NCBI GenBank assembly: GCA_018241995.1
Contig: JAFECT010000015.1
Location: 85,282-149,281, forward strand
Source: Pseudomonadota bacterium
GTDB lineage: Bacteria; Pseudomonadota; Alphaproteobacteria; Caulobacterales; Caulobacteraceae
Reading direction: 5' to 3'
Length of the DNA stretch: 64,000 nt
The position numbers and the translations under genes are program-made. Numbering within the stretch: the first letter of the stretch is position 1; each line of letters begins with the position of its first letter. Shown here one piece after another: positions 40,584 to 49,529 of this stretch. The notes beneath the pieces were generated by a model that worked only from the letters and a program-made list of their open reading frames with translations, was not told the DNA's origin and ran no database searches.

Positions 40584-40954
40584 TGGCGGAGACGCCTGTG
40601 GTGCTTGTGGTCGAAGACGAGCCGATGATCCGGATGCTGGCCGCCGACATGCTCGACGTGCTGGGCTGGGGCGTGCTGGAGGCGGGTCTGGCTGAAGAGG
40701 CCGTGAAGTTCGCCGAGGACGCCGGCGAGCGCTTCGAGGCCGCCCTGGTCGATCTGGGCCTGCCCGACCGCTCGGGCGAAGAACTGGTCGGCGATCTGCG
40801 TCGGCTCAGACCCGGCCTGCCGATCATCGTGACCACCGGCCGTGACGAGCAGGACATGGACGAAGCCTTGCGCGAAGCGGTGGTGTTCCTCGGCAAGCCC
40901 TATCAGCTGTCCGACCTGGAAGCGGCCTTCTCGGCTCTCAAGCGCGACGCCTGA
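40583..40954 (+). CDS. Single-domain response regulator
   Basis: 123 aa, a stand-alone receiver with acidic pocket residues in VVEDEPMIR, Asp57 in LVDLGLPDRSG, the Thr of VTTGRDEQD and Lys in LGKPY. No output domain, so it probably shuttles phosphate between the kinases upstream and an Hpt protein, or acts by binding a partner. Its ATG overlaps the stop of the hybrid kinase gene; third member of the signalling operon. Confidence 0.92.
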   Translation: MAETPVVLVVEDEPMIRMLAADMLDVLGWGVLEAGLAEEAVKFAEDAGERFEAALVDLGLPDRSGEELVGDLRRLRPGLPIIVTTGRDEQDMDEALREAVVFLGKPYQLSDLEAAFSALKRDA

Positions 40955-41011
40955 GCCGAGGCCGGGGAACCCGGACGCAGGCTTCGCCGCGCCCGGGCCA
41001 CGCTCCCTGCA

Positions 41012-41734
41012 CTAAAGTCGGAATCGGATCGGGATCGTCACCTTCGCCCCGTCGATCGGCTGGCCGTCGACGGTCCGGGGGCTCATGCGGAAGTAGGGCA
41101 CGAGATGCAGCCCCGCCCGGCCGAAGCCCTGGCCCGTCGGCGTCTCAGACACGATCGCGCAGGCGGCCAGGGTCCCCTTGGCGGTGACCGAGCAGGACAG
41201 GATCACCTTGCCCTCCACGCCCGCCGCGGCCGCCGGGCCGGGGTAATAGCGATTGATCGCATCGCCGTCGGGCTGGCTGAGCCAGTTCGGATCGGTGATC
41301 ACCGAAGGCGTCTTCGTCGCGCCTGTGCCGCCGGCCGCTCCGCCCGTGAGCTTCGGCCCCTCGGGGATGAACGGCTTGGCGTCTCCGTCGGTGGAGGGGT
41401 GCAGATCGGGGACCGTCAGCGGCGGCGTCTTGGCGTCGGGCGTGTGCGCGCTCTCACGGATGCTGTTGCGCGCGTCGGGATGTGACGGCGCAGGGCTGGG
41501 CTTTGGCCGCGGCTGTGTCAGCCGGATCCAGGGGACCGGGTTGCTGGTCGGTTCTTCGGTCGCGGCCGGCGGACCGACGAATTTCTGGGTGTAGAGCCAA
41601 TAGGCCCCGCCCGCGTGCAGCAGCACCGACACCACGCCGGCGGCCCACATCCAGGCTGGAATCTTCCTGCGGGGTTCGCTCAGCGCGAGGGCATGGACCA
41701 CGCCCCCGCCGCCTCCCGCGGCCCTCATGATCAT
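41012..41734 (-). CDS. TonB-like energy-transducer family protein
   Basis: 240 aa from the ATG at 41734 (AGGGAAG ribosome site five bases ahead). Short cytosolic start, one membrane helix (about residues 30-50, MWAAGVVSVLLHAGGAYWLY), a Pro-rich periplasmic spacer (about 65-125), and a TonB C-terminal domain (about 165-240: YPGPAAAAGVEGKVILSCSV, ending IPIRFRL). It would couple the proton-motive force to a TonB-dependent receptor, or, as for many TonB-C proteins, serve another envelope role. No exbB/exbD nearby. Divergent from the transglycosylase gene. Confidence 0.85.
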   Translation of the reverse strand: MIMRAAGGGGGVVHALALSEPRRKIPAWMWAAGVVSVLLHAGGAYWLYTQKFVGPPAATEEPTSNPVPWIRLTQPRPKPSPAPSHPDARNSIRESAHTPDAKTPPLTVPDLHPSTDGDAKPFIPEGPKLTGGAAGGTGATKTPSVITDPNWLSQPDGDAINRYYPGPAAAAGVEGKVILSCSVTAKGTLAACAIVSETPTGQGFGRAGLHLVPYFRMSPRTVDGQPIDGAKVTIPIRFRL

Positions 41735-41900
41735 GACGCTTCCCTTTTCGTCTGACGTTTCCTTTGGCGCGAAGTTTCTGGCGCCTTCGCGTGGGGGAAG
41801 CATTCGCCCGGCTTGCGGCGGGAAAGGGTTCGCCCCAAGGCGGGACGGGGTTCGTCCTGTGGCCGGATTGCGTCGGCGCGCCGCCCGGTCGCAGGGCGGG

Positions 41901-41918
41901 TTAGGGTCTGGTTAACCA
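41901..41918. promoter_or_regulatory. CtrA-like box upstream of the transglycosylase gene
   Basis: TTAG-N7-TTAACC at 41901-41917, one mismatch from the CtrA consensus TTAA-N7-TTAA(C), overlapping the palindrome TGGTTAACCA (41909-41918). It ends 22 bases before the start codon at 41941, so it would overlap the promoter. Inferred from pattern only. Confidence 0.45.
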
Positions 41919-41940
41919 TAGACGCCGGACTTTCCCGATC

Positions 41941-42759
41941 ATGGCCATGACCTCGATCGGCGGATTCGGAGGCGTCGAAGCCGCCATCCGGCGCGCGGCG
42001 ACGGCGACCGGCGTGGACTTCGATTTCCTGTTGAAGACGGCGCGCCGCGAAAGCGGCCTGAATCCGCGCGCCAAGGCGCCGACGTCATCGGCGACAGGCC
42101 TGTTCCAGTTCGTCGACCAGACCTGGCTGAAGACACTCAAACAGTACGGCGCGCGCCACGGCCTGGGCCGCTGGGCCGACATGATCCAGACCGGGGCGGA
42201 CGGGCGGCTGCACGTGACCGATCCCTCGGCGCGCCGGGCGGTGCTCGACCTGCGCATGGACCCGCAGGCCGCGGCCCTGATGGCGGGCGAGATGACCGCC
42301 GACCACGCCGCCTATTTGAAGGGTCGCACCGGGCGCGAGCCTTCGGCGGGTGATCTCTACGCCGCGCACTTCCTGGGCCCGGCCGGTTCCGCCAGGCTTA
42401 TGGAGGCGATGCAGAGCCGCCCCAACGCCAGCGCCGCGGGCCTCTTCCCGGACGCGGCTCACGCCAACCACTCGATCTTCTTCCACGACGGCCGGCCCGC
42501 GACGGTGGCCCAGCTCTATGCCAACCTGAACCGCGTCAGCGGGGGCGGGGGGCAGGTGGTCGATCCCACGACCGACGCCCAGCCCGCAGATGCGCTCAGC
42601 GACCGCGAGATCGCCATCGCGCAGCGCATGGATCGGCTACGGCGTGACGAGGCCCTGCTGGGCTTCATGAACCAGGGCGCAGGCGCAGGCGGGAGCGGCT
42701 CGCTGGTGGAGGCGCAGCTCCTGGGGGCCTTCGGGCCGGGCTCTTCCCGCGACAGTTAG
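41941..42759 (+). CDS. Lytic transglycosylase (SLT domain), possibly cell-cycle or flagellum linked
   Basis: 272 aa. SLT-type lysozyme fold in residues 10-180: catalytic Glu37 in ARRESGLNP, then SSATGLFQFVDQTW (the GLFQ motif), and a late AAHFLGPAGSARL motif. No typical signal peptide is visible at the N-terminus, as for flagellar SltF-type or PleA-like enzymes whose export is unusual. The C-terminal 70 residues are Gly/Ala-rich and probably flexible. It cleaves peptidoglycan locally, for example to let an appendage pass. The CtrA-like box supports, weakly, a cell-cycle or flagellar role. Confidence 0.82.
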   Translation: MAMTSIGGFGGVEAAIRRAATATGVDFDFLLKTARRESGLNPRAKAPTSSATGLFQFVDQTWLKTLKQYGARHGLGRWADMIQTGADGRLHVTDPSARRAVLDLRMDPQAAALMAGEMTADHAAYLKGRTGREPSAGDLYAAHFLGPAGSARLMEAMQSRPNASAAGLFPDAAHANHSIFFHDGRPATVAQLYANLNRVSGGGGQVVDPTTDAQPADALSDREIAIAQRMDRLRRDEALLGFMNQGAGAGGSGSLVEAQLLGAFGPGSSRDS

Positions 42760-44570
42760 GCGGCTGCGGCCGGTCGCGGCGCTTCGGCGGTTCGAACGGT
42801 CGCAGCGTCGGCCACGGCGCGGGCCACGCTGGCCACGGTCACCGGTTTGCGCAGCACGGTGTCGGCCCCGGCGTCGAGCATGGCCTGGGCTTCCTCGGCG
42901 TCGCCGCCGATCACCGCCACCACTGGCAGAGCGCTCGACACGCCGGGGAGGGCGCGAAGCGTGCGCGCGGTCTCAGGCCCGTCCATGCCCGGCATGCGGC
43001 CGTCCAGCATGACCAGGTCGAATTCCGAGACCTTCAGAAGGTCGATGGCGCGCGCGCCGTCCTGGGCGTGCAGCACGCGGTGGCCGAGCTGCTCCAGCAC
43101 CGCGCGCAGCATGGCTGCGTTCAGGGCGTCGTCTTCGACCACCAGGGCGCGCAGCGGGCGCTGGGCCGGCTCAGCCTCCGCCGCAGCCGCCTCTTCGGGG
43201 CAGGCATTGGGATCGAACGGCAGGTCCAGCCAGAAGCGACTGCCGACGCCCGGTGCGCTATCGGCGGAGACTTCGCCGCCCATCAGCAAGGCCAGCTGTC
43301 GCGACAGCGACAGGCCAAGGCCCGCACCCGGCACGCCCACGCCGGTCCGCTCGACCCGCGCGAAGGGCTCGAAAGCGATCTGCAGCTCCTGGGCGGTCAG
43401 GCCGGGACCGCTGTCGGCGACCTCGATGCGGATGGTGGAGGCGCTCACCAGCATGGCGCGCAGCTCGATGCGGCCGCGCACGGTGTATTTGACGGCGTTG
43501 CCGACCAGGTTGTTCAGGATCTGGCGCACGCGGGCGCTGTCGCCCACAGCCGCGCCCGAACCCATGGCCAGGCCGTCGTCGATATGGGCCACGATCTCCA
43601 GACCCTTGGACGAGGCGGTCGGGCGGTGCAGCAACACCAGCTCCTGGGCCAGGCGGCGCACGTCCAGCGGCCTGGTGCGCACCACCAGGCGACCAGCCTC
43701 GGCGGTCTCGGAATCCAGGGTGGCGTCCAGCACGTCGACCAGGTCGCGTGCGGCATGCAGCGCGGCTTTCAGCTGTTCGCGCGAAGGCGCGCCGCGGGAA
43801 CCGGCGCCCAGAGCGCCGGCAAGAACGTGGGCCACGCCGGACAGACCGTTGCGGATTTCGTGCGACAGGGTCGCCACGATGTCGGACTTGGACTTGGCCA
43901 GGCGCTTGGCTTCGCTCAGCGCCTGCTCGCGATCGGTGATCAGGCCCTCGCGTTCGAGGTTCAGGGTGAAGTGCTCGCGCAGATGGCGGTTCAGGATCAG
44001 GCAAAGCGCCATGGCTAGGGCAAGGCCGCACAGCACCAGGGTGCCGACGTACTCGGTCGCGGGATTGCCCTTCAGCGCCAGCACCGGGCCGGCCGAGGCG
44101 GTGGCCCCGATCACCAACAGGCCGGGCAGGGTGGGCGAGGAGAAGAACATCACGCCGGCCGCCGCGCCGGCGCACAGCACCAGCAAGGGCTCGGCGAAGG
44201 CGCCGGCGCCCTGGCAGAAATAGGTGGTCTGGACGATGGCTAGGGCCCAGAGCAGGCCCCCCGCCATCTGAATGCGCGAGCGCAGCACCACATTGTCGGC
44301 GGCGATCGGCGAACGCTTCAGCCAGTCGTAGACGCCGTAGAACAGCGCCCAGTTGAAGGCGTAGACGCCCAGGCACACGGCCAGCCAGGCGGCGTTCTGG
44401 GCGTAGGTGGCCACCGTCACGAACACCGGCAGGCAGATGCCGAAGAAGCCCAGCGCATAGGGCAACATGCGCACCTGCGCATCGAGCGCCTGGCGCGTGA
44501 TCGCGCGCTCGATCTGATCGGGCGCGAGCGGCGCTGGCTTGGACGGGGCGTCGAGGGCGAGGTCTGACAT
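42756..44570 (-). CDS. Membrane-bound hybrid histidine kinase
   Basis: 604 aa with about six membrane helices in residues 35-195 and no large periplasmic sensor, HisKA with His237 in LSHEIRNGL, HATPase (about 340-450; ADSGPGLTAQE, GAGLGLSLS) and a C-terminal receiver (about 478-595; VMLDGRMPGMDG). The Asn in HEIRN followed by Gly replaces the usual RTPL, a variation also seen in other alphaproteobacterial kinases. The signal is unknown; it may be sensed within the membrane. Convergent with the transglycosylase gene, overlapping its 3' end by four bases. Confidence 0.92.
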   Translation of the reverse strand: MSDLALDAPSKPAPLAPDQIERAITRQALDAQVRMLPYALGFFGICLPVFVTVATYAQNAAWLAVCLGVYAFNWALFYGVYDWLKRSPIAADNVVLRSRIQMAGGLLWALAIVQTTYFCQGAGAFAEPLLVLCAGAAAGVMFFSSPTLPGLLVIGATASAGPVLALKGNPATEYVGTLVLCGLALAMALCLILNRHLREHFTLNLEREGLITDREQALSEAKRLAKSKSDIVATLSHEIRNGLSGVAHVLAGALGAGSRGAPSREQLKAALHAARDLVDVLDATLDSETAEAGRLVVRTRPLDVRRLAQELVLLHRPTASSKGLEIVAHIDDGLAMGSGAAVGDSARVRQILNNLVGNAVKYTVRGRIELRAMLVSASTIRIEVADSGPGLTAQELQIAFEPFARVERTGVGVPGAGLGLSLSRQLALLMGGEVSADSAPGVGSRFWLDLPFDPNACPEEAAAAEAEPAQRPLRALVVEDDALNAAMLRAVLEQLGHRVLHAQDGARAIDLLKVSEFDLVMLDGRMPGMDGPETARTLRALPGVSSALPVVAVIGGDAEEAQAMLDAGADTVLRKPVTVASVARAVADAATVRTAEAPRPAAAA

Positions 44571-44686
44571 GGCCCAAGGCTAGCGCGTCAGGGTTGCCGC
44601 GCGGTTACGATAACAACGATAGATAAGGTAAAGATTCATTAGGGTTATCAGTCGATGGTCGAGCTTCACCTATTCTGGCGAAACCT

Positions 44687-45832
44687 ATGACCACCAAGCC
44701 CATCCGCCTGAGCGAAGCCGACATCCGCAGGTTGGTTAAGGGCGAGGGGCCCGACGAGCGCGCCGCAGTCGCGCAGAAGTTCTGCAAGGCCGCCGTGGGC
44801 GCCGAGCTCAGCGACGATGACCGCCGCGCCGCCCAGGACATCATCCGCGTGTTGGCCGCCGACACCGCCGAACTGGTGCGCCGGGCCATGGCGGTGACCC
44901 TGCGCAGCTCCGACCTGCTGCCGCGCGAAGTGGCGCTGCGCATGGCGCGCGATGTGGAGTCGGTCGCCCTGCCGGTGATCAACGGCTCGCCGGTATTCAC
45001 CGACGAGGACCTGATCGAGATCGTCAAGGCCGGCTCGGTCGCCCGCCAGATCGCCGTGGCGGAGCGGGCGACGGTCTCGCGCCGCGTCACCGCCGCCGTC
45101 GCCATCTTCGCCGCCGAGGATGCGGTGGCCGCCGCCTGCGCCAACGACAACGCCGAGTTCGCCGAGGCCTCGCTGCAGCGTGCGGTCGACCGCTTCCCGC
45201 GCTCGCACACGGTCACCCGCGCCATCGCCTATCGCCAGAGCCTGCCGGTCTCCATCTCCGAGCGTCTGGTGGAGATGGTCTCCGAAACGGTCCGCAAGCA
45301 CCTGGTCGAGCACCATGCGCTGAAGCTCGACACCGCGCTTCGCCTGTCGGGCGCCGCGCGCGAGCGGGTCAGCGTCGATCTGGTGGATCAGGCCGCCCTC
45401 ACCACCGATTTCGCCGCCTACGCCAAGCATCTGAACCAGGCGCGCCGCCTCAACGCCTCGCTGCTGCTACGCGCCATCGCGCGTGGGCAGATGGGCTTCT
45501 TCGAGCACGGCCTGGCGGAACTGTCGGGCGTGCCGCACCAGCGCACCTGGCTGATGGTCCACGACGCGGGGCCGCTCGGTTTCCGCGCCATCTATGAGCG
45601 CGCCGGCCTGCCCGCGCGCCTGTTCGGCGCGTTCAAGGCCGCCATCGACGCCTGGCGTTCGGTACAGGCGGAAGGGCTGGAGCTGAACCGCGAACGATTC
45701 CAGGAGACGGTCTTGCAGCGCTTCCTGACCCAGCAGCCCTATGCTGCCAAGGAAGACCTGAACTACCTGCTCGAGCGCCTCGACCGCGCCCCGGAAACCG
45801 CCGGCGTCCTGACGCACGCCAACGCGGCCTGA
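44687..45832 (+). CDS. DUF2336 protein, copy 1
   Basis: 381 aa, all-helical, with HEAT-like repeats (VALRMARDVESVALPVING, LIEIVKAGSVARQIAVAERATVS) and the closing LLRAIARGQMGFFEHGLAELSG segment typical of DUF2336. Function unknown; the family is nearly confined to alphaproteobacteria, and some members are linked to signalling or motility genes. Cytosolic. Divergent from the membrane hybrid kinase and convergent with the Hpt gene. A second DUF2336 gene lies 1.5 kb further on. Confidence 0.88.
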   Translation: MTTKPIRLSEADIRRLVKGEGPDERAAVAQKFCKAAVGAELSDDDRRAAQDIIRVLAADTAELVRRAMAVTLRSSDLLPREVALRMARDVESVALPVINGSPVFTDEDLIEIVKAGSVARQIAVAERATVSRRVTAAVAIFAAEDAVAAACANDNAEFAEASLQRAVDRFPRSHTVTRAIAYRQSLPVSISERLVEMVSETVRKHLVEHHALKLDTALRLSGAARERVSVDLVDQAALTTDFAAYAKHLNQARRLNASLLLRAIARGQMGFFEHGLAELSGVPHQRTWLMVHDAGPLGFRAIYERAGLPARLFGAFKAAIDAWRSVQAEGLELNRERFQETVLQRFLTQQPYAAKEDLNYLLERLDRAPETAGVLTHANAA

Positions 45833-45853
45833 TCATCCGATCGAGCAAACGAA

Positions 45854-45878
45854 AACGCCGCCCGACAGGGGCGGCGTT
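45854..45878. terminator. Bidirectional terminator between DUF2336 and Hpt genes
   Basis: AACGCCGCCC, loop GACA, GGGGCGGCGTT, an approximately 10-pair stem. Read on the minus strand it is followed by TTTTCG, so it ends the Hpt gene best; on the plus strand the tail is CTGCATT. Confidence 0.75.
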
Positions 45879-45903
45879 CTGCATTCCGGTCTGTCGGAGG
45901 AGC

Positions 45904-46398
45904 CTACTTCGCCGTCGCCAGGTGATCGGCGGTCTTACGCTCGAGCTCTTCGGCCAGCACCTTGCCGATCGGGTGGCCGTCGTCCTTGATCTGGTCGCGC
46001 ACGCAGGCCTTGATCGCGTCGATGTGGGCGTCGATCAGGAACAGCGGCGCCTTCAGGCGCAGCTCGGCGTTGTCGGTCATTTTGCAGAGCGACGCGGCGA
46101 TGCGCGTGATCAGCGGATATTCGTAGGTGGCGCCCAGGCCCTTCAGGTCGTGGGCGCGCAGATAGACGGCCTCGGCGGTCTCGGGCGTGTAGCCCTTCTC
46201 GCGCACCGCGGCGCGGGCGGCGTCCATCTTCTGGATCTCGTCGTCGAGCCACTGGGAGAACTGGGCCGACAGGTTCTTCAGGGCCTCTTCGGCCTTGGCG
46301 ATGGCGTTCGGATCAATGCCGCCGAAGCGATTGCCGCCCACCTTGAGCCGCAGGGTGTTGGGCGGCTGGATGAACTGCGCCTGGTTCGAGTTGCTCAC
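45904..46398 (-). CDS. Histidine phosphotransfer (Hpt) domain protein
   Basis: 164 aa from GTG 46398, chosen for the GGAGG that lies seven bases before it; an upstream ATG would add 13 residues. Residues about 35-150 form a four-helix Hpt bundle with phospho-accepting His83 in RAHDLKGLGATY. It would pass phosphate between receivers of hybrid kinases, several of which are in this window and lack an Hpt domain of their own. The N-terminal segment is flexible. The region before it carries a CtrA-like TTAG-N6-TTAA box (46459-46472). Confidence 0.88.
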   Translation of the reverse strand: MSNSNQAQFIQPPNTLRLKVGGNRFGGIDPNAIAKAEEALKNLSAQFSQWLDDEIQKMDAARAAVREKGYTPETAEAVYLRAHDLKGLGATYEYPLITRIAASLCKMTDNAELRLKAPLFLIDAHIDAIKACVRDQIKDDGHPIGKVLAEELERKTADHLATAK

Positions 46399-46458
46399 GA
46401 TCACGATCCTCCGCTGCGGCTTAACCGTGCCGCACACGAGAAGGATGAGCCGGTGAGC

Positions 46459-46472
46459 TTAAGAACTCCTAA
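46459..46472. promoter_or_regulatory. CtrA-like box upstream of the Hpt gene
   Basis: TTAA-N6-CTAA on the plus strand (TTAG-N6-TTAA on the minus), 60-75 bases before the Hpt start. One mismatch from the CtrA pattern and six-base spacing. Weak, pattern only. Confidence 0.3.
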
Positions 46473-46515
46473 CTGTGACGCGGGTTTTTCGCTGAACGGG
46501 CTCGACGAGAGCGAC

Positions 46516-47295
46516 TCAGGCCGAGAACTGTTCGTCCAGAACGCGCTCTTCGAAGGTCCGGCCTGCGTCGAAAAGCATCAGGGCTGAGCGTTCACGCACC
46601 TCGCGCACGTCGACCTTAAGCACGTCGCGGACCTCATGGTTGTCGGCCACGGCGCTGACCGGGCGCTTGTCGGGCTCCAGCACCTCGAAACAGACCTTGG
46701 CGGTGTGGGGCAGGAGCGCGCCCCTCCAGCGGCGCGGCCGGAAGGCGCTGATGGGCGTCAGCGCCAGGACCTGCGCCCCCAGCGGGATGATCGGGCCGTG
46801 GGCCGACAGGTTGTAGGCGGTCGAGCCCGCCGGCGTGGCCAAGAGCACTCCGTCGCAGAACAGTTCGGGCAAACGCGCGCGGCCATCGACCGTTATCCTC
46901 AGCTTGGCGGTCTGGCGCGTCTCGCGCAGCAGCGAGACCTCGTTGATCGCCAGCGCCTCCTCGACGCTCCCGTCCGCGGTCCAGGCGGTCATGGCCAGGG
47001 GGTGGATCAGGGCCTGTTGCGCGGCGGCGATGCGCTCGGGCAGGCGGTCCTCGGCGTAGTCGTTCATCAGGAAGCCGACCGAGCCGAAGTTCATGCCGTA
47101 GATCGGCTTGCCGCTGTCCAGCGCCCCGTGCAGCGTCTCCAGCATGAAGCCGTCGCCCCCCAGCGCCACGACCGCCTCGGCTTCCGCCACAGGCAGGTCG
47201 CCGTAGCGCTCGGCCAGCCGTTCGCGCGCAGCCTGCGCCTCTGGGCGGTCACTGGCGGTGAAGGTCAGACGGCGGATCGGCGACGTTTCACTCAT
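46516..47295 (-). CDS. nadK: NAD kinase
   Basis: 259 aa. Phosphorylates NAD+ to NADP+ with ATP. Motifs: [15 protein letters not shown] (the GGDG loop with catalytic Asp), INEVSLLRE (NE/D motif) and [19 protein letters not shown]. Length fits the short proteobacterial forms. It lies between the Hpt gene and the second DUF2336 gene, all on the minus strand, with gaps of about 60-120 bases. Confidence 0.96.
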   Translation of the reverse strand: MSETSPIRRLTFTASDRPEAQAARERLAERYGDLPVAEAEAVVALGGDGFMLETLHGALDSGKPIYGMNFGSVGFLMNDYAEDRLPERIAAAQQALIHPLAMTAWTADGSVEEALAINEVSLLRETRQTAKLRITVDGRARLPELFCDGVLLATPAGSTAYNLSAHGPIIPLGAQVLALTPISAFRPRRWRGALLPHTAKVCFEVLEPDKRPVSAVADNHEVRDVLKVDVREVRERSALMLFDAGRTFEERVLDEQFSA

Positions 47296-47358
47296 CAGGC
47301 GAGCTTGCAGCGCCGAACGCGCGGCTTGTCAAACAGCGTTATTGGCGAAGCTGGCGCT

Positions 47359-48459
47359 TCAGACGCCCGCGATGCGGTCGCGGAAGGCGCGCGCGGCGCT
47401 TTCGGGGTCGCGATTGAAGGCGGCGGCGGCGCGTTTGCCCGCCTCCGGACCGCCGCCGGGGCGGCCGCTGTTCAGGTCGCGCACCATCACCAGCACGGTC
47501 GGGAAGGCGCCTCGGTCGATGCCGACGGCGGCGCAGGCCAGGGCCAGAGGCTCCGGATCGGAGAAGGCGCACGCGCGGCGCACGTCGCCCGGCGCAAAGG
47601 CGCCGAGCGTGGCCAGCGCGTTCTCGAACAGGCCGAGCTTGCCTTCCTTCAGCGCGCGGATCAGGTATCCGGGCCTGAGCTGGCCCGCGCTGTCGAGCTT
47701 GGCGATCAGCCGCTGCTCCATCTCCTCGCGCTCGCCGTCGCGCTCGACCACGAAGGGCCGGTCGCCGTCCGCGCCGCGGTGGGCGGCGGAAACGGACTGG
47801 GCCAGGGCCTCATCGAGTTGCGGCCCGTCGATGCGGAAGCGTTCGGAAATGGCGCTCTTGAGCGCCTGGCCGACCCAGCCGTAGAGCTGCTCGGCCAGCA
47901 TCTGGCTGAGCTTGGGATGGCGCACCAGGGGAGAGCGCAACGAGGCGACGCGGCGCGACGCGTCCACCAGACGCCGCATGGCGTTGGCCGAGACCTCGGC
48001 GGTGACGTTGTTGGCGAGCGCGGTCAGCACCGCGGGCTCGCCCTTGTCGAGGATGGCGTTGACCACCTCGCCGCCCAGGCGAGGACGCCGGGCGACCTCG
48101 ATCTGGTGCTCGATGGTCGCCTCGACCAGCAGGCGGATCAGGTCCTGATCCTTCAGCAGGGGGCTCGACAGGATGATCGGGCGGGCGATCTCGATGTCGT
48201 CGAGCGCCAGGACATTGACCAGGGCCTGGGGCGCCCAGTCGGCGGTCGCCAGCTTTTCGGCGAGCGCGCGGCGGATGTCGCGTTCGGCCTCGACCACCAG
48301 GGCCATGAACACGTCGTCGAGCAGGCCCTGGATTTCGGGGCGGCGCGCGTCGGGCGTTCCGTCACACAGGTCCGCCACCGCCAGCAGCAGCCGCTCGCGG
48401 TCGTTGGTTTCGCGGCTGCGCGCCAGATCGATGAGCTCTCGCGCGTGCGCAGCGGCCAC
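47359..48459 (-). CDS. DUF2336 protein, copy 2
   Basis: 366 aa from GTG 48459, preferred because GGAGA lies seven bases ahead; the frame continues upstream to a TTG at 48507. Helical HEAT-like repeats (ARPIILSSPLLKDQDLIRLL, IEHQIEVARRPRLGGEVVNAIL) and the C-terminal LIRALKEGKLGLFENALATLG match DUF2336 and align with copy 1 (LLRAIARGQMGFFEHGLAELSG). Role unknown. The two copies are strongly diverged and oriented away from one operon, so they are probably old paralogues. Confidence 0.87.
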   Translation of the reverse strand: MAAAHARELIDLARSRETNDRERLLLAVADLCDGTPDARRPEIQGLLDDVFMALVVEAERDIRRALAEKLATADWAPQALVNVLALDDIEIARPIILSSPLLKDQDLIRLLVEATIEHQIEVARRPRLGGEVVNAILDKGEPAVLTALANNVTAEVSANAMRRLVDASRRVASLRSPLVRHPKLSQMLAEQLYGWVGQALKSAISERFRIDGPQLDEALAQSVSAAHRGADGDRPFVVERDGEREEMEQRLIAKLDSAGQLRPGYLIRALKEGKLGLFENALATLGAFAPGDVRRACAFSDPEPLALACAAVGIDRGAFPTVLVMVRDLNSGRPGGGPEAGKRAAAAFNRDPESAARAFRDRIAGV

Positions 48460-48618
48460 GGGCGCTTCTCCCACTCTCGCGGACCTGGTCCGGGACGATA
48501 AGGCCAAGCTACGCGGCGGCGCATGAAAACAAGCTTAACGAACCTCGAAACTTGACGCCGATCAGTTAGCGGCGGAGGTTCCGCGACTTATGGTGTCTGC
48601 AGAGCACGGGAGCATCCC

Positions 48619-49386
48619 ATGGCCGACGGTTCGATGGTGTCGCTGAAGGGGTCGGTCAGCGAAGCGGAATGGCAGGCGCGGGTCGATCTGGCGGCGCTTT
48701 ACCGGCTGGCGGCGCTGCACGGCTGGGACGACGCCATCTTCACCCACATCTCCGCTCGCGTGCCGGGGCCCGAGCATCACTTCCTGATCAATCCCTACGG
48801 CTGGTTCTTCGACGAGATGACCGCCTCGTGCCTGGTCAAGGTCGACCTGGAGGGCAACGTGGTCCAGCAGACCCAGTCCTTCATCAACCCGGCGGGCTTC
48901 ACCATCCATTCGGCCGTCCACGCGGCGCGCGAGGACGCCCACTACGTCATCCACCTGCACACCGACCAGGGGGCGGCCGTCTCGGCGCAGGCCGCCGGCC
49001 TGATGCCCCTGACCCAGCATGCGCTCCTGGTCCTGCCTCAGGTCGCCTATCACGACTATGAGGGCATCGCCCTGAACCTCGACGAGCGCCAGCGCATCGT
49101 GGCCGACCTCGGCGACAAGTCGCTGATGATCCTGCGCAACCACGGCACCCTGGCGCTCGGCCCGACGGCCGCCGCCGCGTGGCTGGGCATGTTCTTCCTC
49201 GAGCGGGCCTGCAAGCAGCAGGTGATGGCCCAGGCCGGCGGCTGCGATCGGCTGCTGCCGGCCCCCGACGCCGCACAGGAAGAGGTGAGGGGCCAGGGCG
49301 GCGCGGCCCTGCCGTGGGTCGCCAACCTGGCCTGGCCGGGTTGGCTCCGGCGTCTGGATCGGCAGCTGCCGGGCTATGACGCCTGA
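48619..49386 (+). CDS. Class II aldolase/adducin family protein
   Basis: 255 aa with GGGAGC seven bases before the ATG. Zinc ligands of class II aldolases are seen as H-x-H in YVIHLHTDQGAA and His in RNHGTLALG. The DAIFTHISARVPG and HHFLINPYGWFFDEMTAS segments are those of the adducin-like subgroup. Substrate unknown; a fuculose-phosphate-like aldolase or a related epimerase or dehydratase are possible, and many bacterial homologues remain untested. Single gene, no obvious pathway neighbours. Confidence 0.9.
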   Translation: MADGSMVSLKGSVSEAEWQARVDLAALYRLAALHGWDDAIFTHISARVPGPEHHFLINPYGWFFDEMTASCLVKVDLEGNVVQQTQSFINPAGFTIHSAVHAAREDAHYVIHLHTDQGAAVSAQAAGLMPLTQHALLVLPQVAYHDYEGIALNLDERQRIVADLGDKSLMILRNHGTLALGPTAAAAWLGMFFLERACKQQVMAQAGGCDRLLPAPDAAQEEVRGQGGAALPWVANLAWPGWLRRLDRQLPGYDA

Positions 49387-49529
49387 GGCGACTGTCCGCG
49401 ATAAAATCGACTGCTAAGCAGGGCTGGCGAATTTTCGCCGGGATTCTGCTAAACAAGGCGACGGGATCATTCGTCGAGCACGTTCAACGACTATCCCATG
49501 TCGTGTTTCTATGATTTGGACGCACGATC

